From contig JAJFPB010000004.1 in assembly GCA_020881915.1 (NCBI GenBank), positions 4,154,001-4,218,000 of the forward strand: a stretch of 64,000 nucleotides of DNA, in the 5' to 3' direction. Below the pieces are notes generated by a model. The model was not told where the DNA came from. It saw nothing but the letters and a program-made list of their open reading frames with translations, and did not search any database. This document shows, piece by piece, positions 24,772-37,600 of this stretch (its first letter is position 1; the number at the start of each line of letters is the position of its first letter). Position numbers and translations under genes: made by a program. The stretch comes from Paramyrothecium sp. XJ0827 (Eukaryota; Ascomycota; Sordariomycetes; Hypocreales; Stachybotryaceae).

Positions 24772-26011
24772 ATGGCGCAGGCGTCATCCTCGACACACCC
24801 CACCTTCATCAACCTCCCTCCGCCGGGGTCCAATCCAGACACGCCCTCTGAGATGCCGTACGTTGCTCGCTCTTGGGCCTTTGCCTCTTTTCGTCGCAGA
24901 CCTAGTACCATGACGATTAACCCCTGGGCACTAACATGACTGTCGTCCTAGTGGCACCCCAACGAGCACCACCACATCTCTATCGGCCCTGTCCACAACC
25001 GCCATAAAAGACGGCCATCGCGGCCACTTCCCCCACGGGCCCGGCGCCCATCCCGGTCGTGGCCATCAGCACAACCCATCCACCACTAGCCTCGAAGCTG
25101 AGCGCGCCGACCGCATCTCGCGCCTCGCCGGTCTCGAGCGCGTGTCTACTCTGCGCGCGCCTCCAAACCAAGCATCCGCCGGTAATGCATCCTCGAACTC
25201 CCCTCAGACTACTCCAACCTCTACAGGGTTCCCCATCAATTTCCCGGCCTCCCAGCACCTCACTCCCGCCTACTTCGACAGCAATGGACAGCCCGTAGCA
25301 GTCACTAAGATGAGTACAGTCGGAACCGCAAGCGCGACCGAGAGCCACGTCGGTGACGATGCCCGCACCGCTCCCGGCGACCACGAGGAGGACATGCTGA
25401 GCACCGATACGAACTACCGAGAGGGCGGCTCAGTTACCAGCGTCGGAGCGGATCCTGACCCCATGGATGAGGACTACGACGGGGTCGGCACACGATCTAT
25501 CGGAGGCTACGACGACCGCATGAGCGATGACGGCTCTGCTTCCCTGGTCGGCTTTGGCGAGGGCGCAGGCAGCACTGTTTCTGGTCCGATATACCATCGC
25601 AGGCCCATGCCAGGAGCTGCATCTGCGCACCAAGCCTTCAGCGGCGGGCTTGAACGCACAAACTCCGGACTGAGCGACGCGCGACGAGAACGGGAGCTGG
25701 CCGTCGGCGCCGACACTCCCGTGAGCGTTTCGGCCATCCAAGAACGCCGAGACGCGCGAATGATGGACGGCGTGGCAGCAGACGCTCCAAGCGCAAACCA
25801 ACTAGCGGACCAGGAAGCGTTTGTGGACACTACCTTCCGAGGACCGGTGGCCGCGGGCCAGCCGGGTCCCAGCCGCGAGACTCCGGCCGCCATCGTGGGG
25901 CGTCTTGACAGTGGCGAAGCTGTCGCCGGCCAAAACCCGCTGGGCAGCCCAGGCGCCGGTGGAGACCGCCTTGGAAAGTTCTATTTTGAAGGCTCAAAAC
26001 GGGACGAATGA
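24772..26011 (+). CDS. unrecognised low-complexity protein
   Basis: Two exons (24772-24857, 24952-26011; donor GTACGT, acceptor TAG) give 381 residues. I do not recognise the family. The protein is rich in Ser, Gly, Ala, Asp and Pro and appears largely disordered. A charged helix-like segment LEAERADRISRLAGLERV (about 75-92) is followed by a run of Asp, Gly and Ser (DEDYDGVGTRSIGGY and onward, about 200-240), then Arg-rich and Ala/Gly-rich stretches, ending FYFEGSKRDE. No signal peptide or membrane segment is seen. The start is the first ATG after the CT-rich leader, and the intron keeps the frame open across the junction. Its divergent neighbour is the NLR gene, but I see no functional link. 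Coding status is well supported by the long open frame and splice signals. Confidence 0.7.
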
Positions 26012-28688
26012 AGAGGAGGCTCAGGAAAATGGGTTGGTTGATCATCCCTTGTTACGGGCGGGCAAAATCCATGTTTTGGTTGTCTGGCTTCGGTTGGTGG
26101 CCATGACTCTTGCGTACCCGGCCGCTCTCTGTTTGGGCATGTTTCGCGGTTCACATCTGCATGAGAAGGAACGTGGATTTCAGTGTGCTTCGTTGTAATA
26201 TTACCTGCTGGGGGTTCTATAGGATTGCTTGGGTTTGAATCGCCCATTGTGTTCGTCTTGTCCAGTGCGAGTTATAGTAGGCATCAGCCGTTGAACAAGA
26301 TGACTTTTAAGGATCTCACCCAGCAAGGGAGTCGTTCTGCAGTTCTAGGTGAGGAGGATAACCGATCTACCCAAGTCGCAGTCCCCTCTTCCAGTGGTTG
26401 TGGTCAGCTCCGGTGAACCACCCCATCCTTTGTATACCTATGCATACCATGCTTGTTACAGTGCGACGGCCCGGAAAAAGGGCAGCAACCTTACCCTAAA
26501 GACACCCACCCGTCAACCCCAACTCATCCGACGCTGCGGAAAGAACAAGAACAAGAATAATGTAAGAATCAATCAAATAATGAATACACTCCTCCTTCTT
26601 TTCTTCCAAACCGCGCACAGCCCCAAATCAACCATTCCGCGCTCCCCCCTCATTACCCATCAAAAATCACGAAAAAGTGGAGCGTCAGTCCAGCGCAAGC
26701 GGCTCCCCCCCATGTGGAAACCGACCTTTTCCGAGACGACCGCTTTCCTCCCTTTCCCGGGAAACTGGTCTCTGCCCGGGTGTCGGTCGAGGGGAGCCAC
26801 CAGAGAGACACGGCCGGGAAGGATGCGTGCCCAGCCTGCAGTATGTCTTGCTTTCCACTTGCGGAAGGCCAGCGAGCAAGGGATCAAAGTAAGGCAGATA
26901 GGTAGAGGTACAGTGTAAACGGCTGATACGGTGCTATTTTACCAGGTAGGTAGTTTACCGGAACAGCCATTATTCCCTCCCCCTCACCCTGCCTCCTCTT
27001 CTCCTTTCCTAGATGACGGAAACAAAGTAACAATGGGAAATACGAGAAGTCCCAGATACGAGAAGCAACCCTCTCTTGTCTCCCAAGAGAATCCGTCAGC
27101 GAACGGAACGAAGAAAGCAGGGAACTGCTGCTGCCACAAGAGTCTCCCCCTCCATCCCTCCCCTTTCCCTCCTCTTTGGATAATTCTCCGTCGTAAGCTG
27201 CACGATCGAGATCTGTTTTGTTTACTTCGGAGCCTGACAGAATCGGGTTGCAGACACTACCTCTCTATACACATGGTACTAGCTGCAGTTGCTGAGGTAG
27301 GTTGTACGAAAAGCCACACGAGTTTCCCTTCCACGTCTCCCGCCTTACTTTCCCGCACACCAAAACATCCCCTTACTCGCTACAGGATTTACTCGTGTGG
27401 TTCCCAGTCTCTTCACCCCCCGTGGCCGGTGGTGCATGTGCGGAGAGGGGGGTGGATGCGCGACTGGTCTTGGACCCGTCGGTAAACTACCCACCTTTGT
27501 CTGGCTAGAGCTTCTACCGTACTCCACGATGTGGTTTCCCTGGATGGTCCCCTCCCCATGTGCGTGTGTACAGTATGCGAGAGACCCGTTCTTGGCAATG
27601 TGGGCTTCTTGCCGCAGCATGATGCCATGACGAGCAAAGGACGGTGTGCCATCCAAAGCGGATATTTTTTGTCGCAGCAGCCCGAGACATAAGCAGCAAC
27701 GCTATAGTTCCGCACAGCATCAAAGCTGGGCCCCCGCATCTCTCGGGTTGAATGTCCATAATCGCGAGCAACAACGACATATGAGGAGACTAGGCAAGTT
27801 TTGCTCGACGGCTAAGAAAAGCATCCGAGATAAGCACGTTTCATCATGTTCAGCTACCACTATGTAAAGATGGAGACAAATAGAACAGCAACTACCGTCT
27901 CTTACTCCTCCATGTCAAGATACACCACAAAATGCTCTATATACCAACGCCTCTCGAAAAATCCCTGCAAAGGACGCAGCCGCAATCATAGTCAAACTCC
28001 GTCTATCTGCAGCCCGCCCGCTGTGCAGGAAAGGGCCCCCTGCTACCCTGTAAGGACAATTCGCCCATCAAAACCTGCGCGATGCGTGACTGAAACCACC
28101 GTGATGCCGGAATATATGGATGTGGAGGACTTTATCTGCAAGAACAAAACTGTCCCCAAAACAACGCCGCCCGATGAAATGACACGTTACCTACCTCCTT
28201 GGTGCCGCCGAGCTCCAGCTCCAGCTCCAGTTCTAGCTCCACATCCTTTGTGGATCATTCCCATTCTTGGTAGACGGGCAAAATCCTACCCGAAGCTTTC
28301 ATGGCGTCCTCTGCCCCCTTCTCCCCTTCAACGACAGCTTGTAATGTGCACAATTCCATCAGCACGTAGTCGGCTTCTCCAAGACACCTAGCAAGTCGGC
28401 TCTCCCGGTAACATCCGCAGAAGAAATGTCCACACGAGTAAATGTCTTGGACGAGACTGGGAAAAGGTATCCCACCCGCGTAGCACACCAGTCCTGATGT
28501 GAAGACCGTACCCTGCTTTGTGGTTCACTCTGGAAAAAAGTGCAAACGTGAGCACTCTTTGCCGACCCGTTCTCTCGTGGTCTAAAAGGAGAGCCGCACC
28601 GAGACAAAGCTGGTCTCAGTGCTAGCCTGCTGGCCATGAAAAACTTGACCAGCCGACGAGCAATCTCGTACCGGAAATGAACCTTCTC
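26012..28688. other. 2.7-kb convergent intergenic region
   Basis: 3' regions of the plus gene at 24772 and the minus Zn2Cys6 gene. No gene is supported. An imperfect AGCTCC hexamer array lies at 28211-28240. The small frames here have no recognisable domain. Confidence 0.5.
28211..28240. repeat. (AGCTCC) hexamer array
   Basis: Five tandem hexamers, the fourth degenerate (AGTTCT). Non-coding. Confidence 0.85.
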
Positions 28689-31013
28689 TCAAGTACAGAG
28701 GAAATCCAGGTTCATACGTCGTGCAACGCTCTGCCAGTCCCAAACTGCAACCCAGTCGCCCTTCTCCATCAATGCCCAGACTCCCTCTAAAAGCTCAGCC
28801 ACGCGGTCACAATTTCGGAAGCCAGTGTAGCCTTTGACAGCTTTGACTGCAGCCCGGATGCGGTCTTGCTGCGCCCGCATAAAGCAGGAAGTTCCAATGA
28901 CGAGGCATGGGATGAGAAGAAGGGTCTGAACTGGATCGGAAGGGCTAAAGGATTCTAGAATTGTCAGCGACTCCTCAACAGCCAGCGTAATACGGCGATC
29001 GTGGTTCGCCGGACGGCGCACGGGCGGAGGCGAAGCGCGGCGGACTGCGGCCTGTTGATGACCGGGCATGGTGTGAGAGTCCAGTTCGTGCATTGACGTT
29101 GTTCGCACAGGGTGGCGGGCAGACGGATAGGTGTGCGGTGCCTGATTGCCCGGGTTGGAGTGACTGATGCCCATGGCAGGTGCCGTAGCTGGATCGGTGT
29201 CGTCCCCGGCCGTCGTCATGGACGCTCGCCGCTGCGGCATCGGCGCGAGCATATTCATGGTGGGAAACGTGTCGAACGTGGACCTGCGGATGGGATCGAA
29301 GTTTGACCGGCGAGTCCGGAAAGGTGTTGGAGGATACACCGTCCTGAATAGATACACCCACATCATCTGTTTATAAAGCAGCCCCACACGTTCCCGGCTG
29401 TCCCCCGGGGGCCACTGAGGCGTCCACTCCCGAATGGCAGCGTCGATCTCTGCCGCCCGGTACAGGCTCGTGTAGTCAACAAGAGGATCTGTGAAGGATG
29501 CCATGTTGGCACGGATAGAATTGCGAATGCTTGTGATCTGGGACAGATAACAGAAGAGACCGTCTGCGACACCGAGGAGCCGAGGTGGGTTGATAGGCAA
29601 GGAGGGCTCCCACCCTTCCGACGACAAGCGGTTGGTGAGGGTTTCGGGATGCCAGAAGAGGTCATCTGCGTAGATGTGGAACTGGAAGAACTCGGTGATG
29701 AAGGTGTGGAAGACGGGGTCGTCAGGGGGAGAGTGTTGGATCAAGGATTGGTAGGCTTGCAGGTGGACACGGTGCTCGCCCCGGGGATTGCCCTCGGCCC
29801 TTGTCTGTAGGAGCAAGCACAGCATTTGTCCGTAACGTGCGGAAAGTATCGTCTTGTACTCCGGGTCGTCCTTGTCCATGGATTCGTCCATGTCGGCGTA
29901 TAGTCGGGTCATAGCTTGCTCATGGTGATAGTCTGAGCGCTGCTGCAGCAAATCCTTGGTTGTCGACGGATTTTCTTGGAGAAGCTTGGCGCCGTAAGGA
30001 GCGTCGAGGTCAATGTGCTTGCTGCTGAGCGCTAGGATTGAATGCATCAATCCTTGATGCTCGTTTGCGAGCTGTAGAATGATATCCTTGAATGCGTTCT
30101 TGGCTTCGCTCTCAACGGTTAAGATGTTACTGAAATGGTTAATGTAATGCTTCCAGAAGATTTTGTCCTCGGTTGTTTCCACGCCATGGAAGATGGGTTG
30201 CATTGTGATGATTGGGAGACTTTCCCTCATTCGTTCTGTTGATCACATTAGCCGCAGCCAAGACACCGGATAAATAGCCAACCTACCTTCTTCAGCCTTT
30301 TCCTTGCCACTTTTCCAGATTTGCTTCTCGTGGTAACCTTCGCAGACGACTGCATTCTTCTCGCAATTCATACCTGTAGAGCAAACACATGTCAGTCACG
30401 GGGTGCTAGAGGGTCGACAAGAGAGCATACAGCGTGGTTTGGCCTCATCACACTTCTTCTTGCGCTTTCTGCAGGTAATGCAACCAGTCTTGGAGCGCCC
30501 CTTTGTGACCTTGCTGGCGCTCACCACCGGTGTGAGTGGATGCTTCCTGGGCCGACCACGAGGCCTCTTCTGCTTTGCCTGTGCATTAGAAGCGTCGGAG
30601 GCGTTCGGCAACGGGGCGGGCTTTAGCTCGTCGAGGTTGAAGTCATCCTCGTCATGTTCCAGTTTCGGGATCGCCAAGACGCCGTCAGACCCTTGCTCCC
30701 AATTGCTTTCTCTTTCGGTGTCATCGCGGTCGACGTAGCCAACACTCCAAGTATCCGTGCACGACGACGAGGCAGAATGAACCATGGTCGGCGCCGAGGA
30801 CGAGTCCAGAGGCGCATCCATGGCTGAGCTCGCGGGCGATATTTGCCCTGCTTGTAGTTGCGTGGTGGAGGCGGTGTTGAGCCAGGTGGTGTCCATAGAT
30901 GAGGGCGACAGTGGTGCGTTTAGATCTTGAGTGCCTTCATCCGACGAGGAGCTCTGGTTGTCCGACCATGCCATGTCCCCCCCGTCCGATACGAGGGCAA
31001 GCGATTCTTCCAT
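28689..31013 (-). CDS. Zn2Cys6 transcription factor with AT-hook
   Basis: Three exons (31013-30431, 30373-30287, 30235-28689) give 738 residues. The N-terminus is acidic and Ser-rich. An AT-hook KRPRGRPRKHP sits at about 149-159. A fungal binuclear zinc cluster follows at 178-205 with spacing C-x2-C-x6-C-x6-C-x2-C-x6-C; its fourth cysteine codon is split by intron 1. The rest is the helical fungal transcription-factor domain of the Fungal_trans_2 type (IILQLANEHQGLMHSILA near its start, WDWQSVARRMNLDF near the end), with a Pro/Arg-rich insert near 540-620. The protein is expected to act in the nucleus. The combination of AT-hook and zinc cluster suggests minor-groove contact beside the CGG-type site. 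Target genes cannot be read from this window, and no biosynthetic cluster adjoins it. The start ATG is the first in frame. Confidence 0.9.
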
Positions 31014-32270
31014 TGCCCACTGCGAGTAGAGGCATGCCCAGTCCGACGCGGCCAGTTAAATCTGTGGGGTAGTTTCGGCACAGAGAAGTATAGAGACAGA
31101 GAGGAGTGCGAGGCGTAATCGTGCGAGATTTGGGACCGTGAGCTGGTCGGCCGTTCGATCAGAGTCGAGATTGCACGTCCATAAGGCGGATCCGTCAAAA
31201 GCGGGAGGGAGGACAACGTGGAGCGGGTTGGCCGCGGGTGGCGGATGGGTTTGATGTATGTCGAGGGCCGGTCATCAACACCAACACTGGCTGGGTGTCC
31301 GGGAGTTGCGGTGGCTGTCCTGGAGCGGACGTGCTGTGAAGATCACAGGCAAGAGAAATGGTGGAAAAGCAACTGAGGAGGGAGTGTGGGTTGGAGGGGC
31401 TGAAAGAGGTGGAGAAAACGACTTCGGTCTTATTTGGCATGGCATGGCCAAGGTGGACGGACAGGGTCCTGCTAGGAAACATCAGGTAAATGGCCTTGAA
31501 GCTCAGCATCGCCGGCGTGTCTGCGTTCCCCACATTTCGCTGCACTCACAAATGGATGCAGGCACTACGACTCAGTAGTGTAGACTATGCAGCGAAGAGT
31601 GTGGCAGGGCGACGGGCGGGAGGGCTCAGGAGAGATCCTGCCAAGAAGAGACAGAGGCCGCATCGCTTGGTGCCGTCGCTACCGTGAGCGAGGATGCCAA
31701 TTGAAAGGGGGGTGGGTGCGAAGTGTCCCATCGTGGCCAGGTGCCTCGTCTTGGCTTTCGTCGTGTTGGAGTAGAATCACAGGGGGTGGGCGTTTGGCTT
31801 CTTGGCCCTGGGTGTCCACCTGGAGAACCATTCCCGGGCCTCCCTCCATCTCCCCTCCCCCCCTCTCCGTGCTAGTGTGAGATGCACCCTGTAAGCATCA
31901 CGGCAAAGTACCTGGAGGTATCCGTAGAGGCCTAGACCTTGGAGGCCATCATCCATGCCTCAATATCGATCTGAATCAGGTAAGAGACCCCAAAGCGACG
32001 GGGGGGAGAGGCGTGGACTCACATTTAACGTTAGAGCCTACAGCAACCAACAGCCACAGCGCGGAAACATTGTTTTTGGAGGGACTCGCAGGCAGGGATG
32101 TAGGACTATTCACCATAGCCAAGCCCCCAACAACTGGGCGTGTGCCAAAGGGTATGTACGGTAACTTATGGAACGGGCCTCAAGCAAGCCCAAAAGAAAC
32201 ATGAGGGACATGCGACCTGGAGCATCGACGGAAGCACTTTCCTTTTGCCGGTTAGAGCCTGGCAGAACAT

Positions 32271-32315
32271 AAGGTAAGGTAAGGTAAGGTAATGTAATGT
32301 AATGTAATGTAATGT
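32271..32315. repeat. compound pentamer microsatellite (AAGGT)x4(AATGT)x5
   Basis: Four AAGGT units are followed directly by five AATGT units, differing by one G-to-T change per unit. The switch is sharp. Non-coding. Confidence 0.95.
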
Positions 32316-34635
32316 GAAATGTCAATTGCGGTTGCGGGGAAGGACGGGCAAACGCTTGCCATGCGTCAGCGGGCTGCGATGGTTGGTGCGCCCCCATCAT
32401 TGCACTGCAACTACTGTACTGCGTATGGGAGCCACAAGCCCAGTAGAAGCTGGGGAGCGACATGCCAGTGGCTGATACAGACGCAGGCTGGCTGTGGCAT
32501 GATATCATGAGCTGCAGTAGTCGAATAGTGGACTGTGATTTGTAGCGGAGCTGCAGTTGGGCGTTTCCGATGTGCAGCCCTGCAGTGCAATCTGGTTGAT
32601 GTTATGTTTCAACGCTGTGCGACCGCAGTTGATCGTGGCCCACAACCGTAAAGGGCTCAATCCCCAGTCCGCGGGAGGCCGTTATAGGCCACCGGGAGCT
32701 TGGGCAGAGACACAGCCCGTCTCACTTGCGCTATTGGTCCGTCAAGCCTCGCCTTTACCAGTTACAGCCCTTCGCACCGGCCGGACAACTGGGGGATTGT
32801 GTCCCCTAACCTTGCCCGCTGCACATTCGACGTGTCTGGTCGGCTCGCCCATGCCTCGTCGAAGGGCCCTTGCCTCTCGTGCGTTGTAGGCGGCGGGGGT
32901 CACGCTGCTGGACCCAGCACAATGCGACCTATGGACGATCAGTAGGCCGGGGTGCCAGGCAGAAAGGATCCCGAGTCGTGCCGGTGTTATGGATTGCCGC
33001 GGCCGACCTGCGCCGCACTATTAGACATGCAAACCACCAGAGGTAGGAGACAGGTGAGGCCTGTGGATATGCCAAGACGCTTCTTGGTGGTAGATCTGCG
33101 CTTGCCTGTGACTGATATACACCGTAGTCTGGGGCAATGTGATAGCGACCTGATCCGTAGATTGCCGACGAGGCTGGATTGCGATGGCCGAACGATGAGT
33201 TGCTTGGAAGCTAGATGGATGGACTTGAGATGCCTGCTGGAGTGAATGCCTTGCCTAGTGGGTGACCCAAAAAAAAGGGAAGGCAGAATGGATGGTTCTA
33301 ATGGGCGCTGTTTCCCACACCAACGAGAGGAAAAGGGAACTTCATTACATTTTAACAAGAATTCCTTGTAAAAACACAATCTGCGCAAAATATTTCTACT
33401 AGAGTACGGTATGATTTATCCATACGAACTCTCTTCCCATGTTTACCTTTCGAATTCAGAAAGATCGTAGTTGTAGGTGAGGTCGAAGGGTTTACACTTC
33501 CTCTCTCTCTGCCACCCTCCCGTCTGGTCCTTGAACCTTCATCTTTACCAATCTCGACGCATAAATAGGATGGCGAGAGTTGATGGAGACTGTTGGGAGA
33601 TGGATTTTTAGGAGAGGCGACACGACAAACAAACTGGACAGGATGAGCCAAGGCATCTTACCATGTCGCTTTGCAAGAGAAGCAGAGCTTCGCAGGAGTG
33701 TGCATCTAGCAATATCACAAGCTATCATACTTGCCTGGAAGCTTTGCAACTGGAGCTAAACCCCGGCAGGTGCCTCATGGGGGTGAAAACTCGACTGCAA
33801 CCGTCCAATTCCGACCTTGCATTGGCTGGCAACCATCAGAGCATTAGAACAGGCTCTGGATCCTGACACCGTGCATTGGGTTCCCTATAAACGGGTGATG
33901 ATATGTGACGAATCCTGAGCATAGGATTTCCCATTATCTTTGGTCCAATGCTGGCATATTCGCTAAACGAACCCCGTGCATGTAATGCCCTGGTCGGATG
34001 CTTTGTCTCATTGCAAAGAGCGACAATGAGCTGTACAGCTGAATAACCATGCTTCCACAAGTTTTACAAGGCGTGGTTGTTTAACGACGCGCCCAAGAAG
34101 CCAGAGCTTACCCTCGTATCCACAATGCAGTCTGCTTCTGAGGGCACGATCTCAGGGTCCTGCATCTCACCAGTCATTTCTTCGCCCGACTGTGCGCAAA
34201 GAAGCAATTATCGAGCGTTGCGTCAGATTTCTCTCCATTCGAAGCAGGCGGCTATCTGGACAAAGAGGAGAAAGAAAGACAGAGAGGGAGAGAGAGACAG
34301 ACGAAGGAAAAGGCGCCGCCGATGCGACGCTGTCTTGCTTGGCTCCCAAAGGCCTGGTCGGCTCCTCACCGCTCCTCGCAATGGTGTCATCCAGGGATGT
34401 TCTCAAACTGACATTACTCGATACCACGATTCTTCCAATTAACCCAAGCCTTGGTCATTCGCCTGAAGGTCCCGGTAGCTCTGGGTGGAGGAGCAAGCGC
34501 ACCAAGCATGTTCAAGGTAGGTGGGCTACCGTATCGTTGGAGTCGGGACGATCGAATGCCGACGGGCGCCCCCACGCTTCGTACCAGGGTTCGTGGTATT
34601 CGCATGGGTTCAGTTAACACAATCCCAGCACAGTG

Positions 34636-34658
34636 CAGCGTAGCGCAGCGCAGCGCAG
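34636..34658. repeat. CAGCG/TAGCG pentamer repeat
   Basis: A short imperfect tandem array of CAGCG units in non-coding DNA. Confidence 0.8.
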
Positions 34659-37600
34659 CTCTGAACTGACGAGCTGCGTGACGCTCGTTGCATGCTGTCG
34701 CGCCCCGGCCCCTTCACCCCATTACCGCAATCTGTCTCACCCAGGCTGGTATGGTATTCGTACAGCAGCACCGACACGCCACGTTGGGGAAGGGGTTGGA
34801 CTGGTCACTTTTGCATTCCTTTTTCCTGCAGCGGGCGCTCGGCCCTCTCTGGTTAGAAGCGAAAGCTGCATGTCGTACGATTGGTTGGAAGAAGCGCTTC
34901 GTTCGAGGTGACCTGCATTTTGACGGGATTTATCCTTCCAACATGCTTGTTCTTGCAGCTGGGCCGATCCCTTCACTCGGTGCGACCACAACTGTCTCGG
35001 GCGATGGCGGGCCAGGACCACGCCAGATTCCTTGACTGGACCGACCTTCGAAGATCTGGGACTAATGAGTCTGTATTGGTTGCGCAACATGCCATGTTCC
35101 TCCGCGGGTATTTCTCCGTCGGGGAATCTAGGCCATTTCCCCAATCCTTCTGTTGCCATATCACACGTTAACTTATCCGTGTAAGAGGCGGGCTAAGGTC
35201 CGGACATGGATTATTGCAGAAGGTACCATCTTCCGACAGTACCGGGCCTCTGTCTTCATGCAACGCCAAGTGCACTATCGTGAGACGAGCTGGGGGAGGA
35301 GCTTATGAACCGTCTGCATAGCTGATTTCCCCCTCCTATCAGGGCTGCTCCGTATCCGCCTTCCACCTTACATTATTGGATGTCGCAGGCACCTATTGAC
35401 TACCACATGAACAGTTACTGCGAGCTGCCAGCAGGGGTAGCGTCCACGAAACGAACCCTCTCACGACCGTCATCTGCTGCGGTGGCTATGGCCACCCACA
35501 CTGAACTGAGACAAATGACCCTTCGAGCGGAGAGTGATTGAGCGAAACCCCGTGCGACAGCCTGAAGATGTGAAGTCATGGAGAACGCCTCGTCTGACTT
35601 GATGGAGACCGAGTCCTCGTTTCGTAATAAGCGTACCTGGGCCAGGGACAGTGTCTCAAGCGTTTGTTTCCCCCCCAAAGACACTCGGCCGAAAGGGTGT
35701 TCTTGTAAAACGGGGCCAGGAAGATTGGGACCAATTACAACGTGAAAACCCAGTCCGACCCACATTCCAGGTCTCGGTTATCGGGTGGAAGGCAGAGTTA
35801 CCTCTACCAACGGATTCTTCAAGTGTATCTCGGGGATGAAGAACCCGCGGAGCTCGAGAGTTTGGGGCCGAGTCTACCCCAGCTTGTAAGATTTCTGGGA
35901 TAAAGACACAGCCTTGACGCAGGTCATCTGCAAGCTTGTGCTGCTTTGTCTCGATCTAGACAGGCCGGAGTGGCTTCTATCGGTCTCTCGTTAAGACCTT
36001 ACGGAACACAACCGCCACAAACTAGGCCTGGAGACGCAGACTGTGCGAGGTCAACCTACCGTGAGTTGCAACGGTTTTTTGACCATACTTGCGCATCTCC
36101 GTCGCCGCCTGGCGAAATAGAGTGCCCAAGTAGCGGCCAGCAAAGCAGTACCTCGAGATACTTTGTCATAAGCTTCTAATTATGGGGCCAGTTCAGAATT
36201 GCTTCGCATGCTCCATTCTCAGGCCGCGCAAAGAATCGTGGGGTAGGAAGCCACACCCTCCTGTCCGCACACCACCCAGGATGGGCGTCCAATGCTGGAA
36301 ATCTCCATAGATGCCCCCTTCGTTGGATCGCAGATGCCAAATACCCTAATGTGCCTCTACAGTGTCGCATATGTCATCTGAATTTTCAAGTTGACGCGAG
36401 TAGGAGGCTTGAGATCAAATCAACGGCATAATGGGAAGACCCCCTGATGCACGATGAGCGTTTTACTCACACCAACCTCAGCTGAAAGCCGCGGGCCTTG
36501 CAGAAGGAGTCATGATTGCTTGGGCTGTAGCCAGCTAACTGCATTCAGGGATTGCAGGATCGGCTGGCTGCTAATGCAGCAAGGTGAAGATGTCAAGCAA
36601 CTGGGCGTGTTGCTCTTCGCCCAGATCGGATAAGTCGCCCATTATCTCGTGGTAGACTGCTCTGGTATTGCAAGTTGATTGTCTGCACACCCTAGCCACG
36701 TGCTCACATGGATAACCTCCGAGTTTAAGGCTTGAGTCAGCTCACCGTAGCTTTTCTTGCGCTTCGGACAATCATTTCCGGGAAACAATGGTTGGTATCG
36801 TCTTCGCCCGGATTTCTGCGCCAGCCAAAATCGGCAGACGGTGCTTTCCGCGCACAGCCTGTGGCTAGAGAGTCGCCATGGGGCCTCACCGGTGCCGGGT
36901 GTCGCCAGGAGTTGTTGACTGCAGCAACCAGCGTTTGCGAATCGCAAGGGCTGGATACGACTCCGTAGGCAACCCTGCTAGGGATTCCGATGTTGGGCCC
37001 CTCCGGTCCTTGTCCAACGGATCTTACAGGCATTAGTTGCATAGATCGGGACACGGTCCACCTTTGACCCCATCCACGCATGCATCTGACGCGGCCGGAG
37101 AGAGATTACAAGCTCACGTACCGTTGCAAATCATGCCGAGGATCAAGGATAACGCGCGATAGCATCTCAAGTCAGGATGCATCCGCCCATTCGTCAACCA
37201 GCCTCTTTGCAGTCACACCACCATACGAAATGCTTGTTCGGCGGCATAACAAGCAGCATCGTATCGATCTACTACTAGGACGGGTGTGTGTGTCAGGCAC
37301 TAGCTTCTAATTGATCCACGGTTCTAGTGTGATTGAACTAAGGCGGGTAGAGGGAAGTGTGACGCCCTTCCCTTACCTTCCGTCTTCTGGCCAGGCTTGT
37401 TAGACATGTTCAGCAAACGCGCGGTGAAACGGGACCCTTTGCCATGCTGTGTGTGCGGTTCCCTGCAAAACCTTGGTGAAATGGATCAGATGGACCCTGA
37501 CCGCGTGCTATGATGACGCATACTATTCGCAAACCTTCTTCTGTCCAACCAATCGCAACGCCTGCTGAGTACGGCAGATGAGATTCAGAACTATATGGTC

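Noticed and set aside
27846..28488. Open frames on both strands near 28 kb, including a short minus frame ending PVYQEWE
   Set aside because: The minus frame has some coding-like words but no upstream exons, start or family match, so I could not support a gene.
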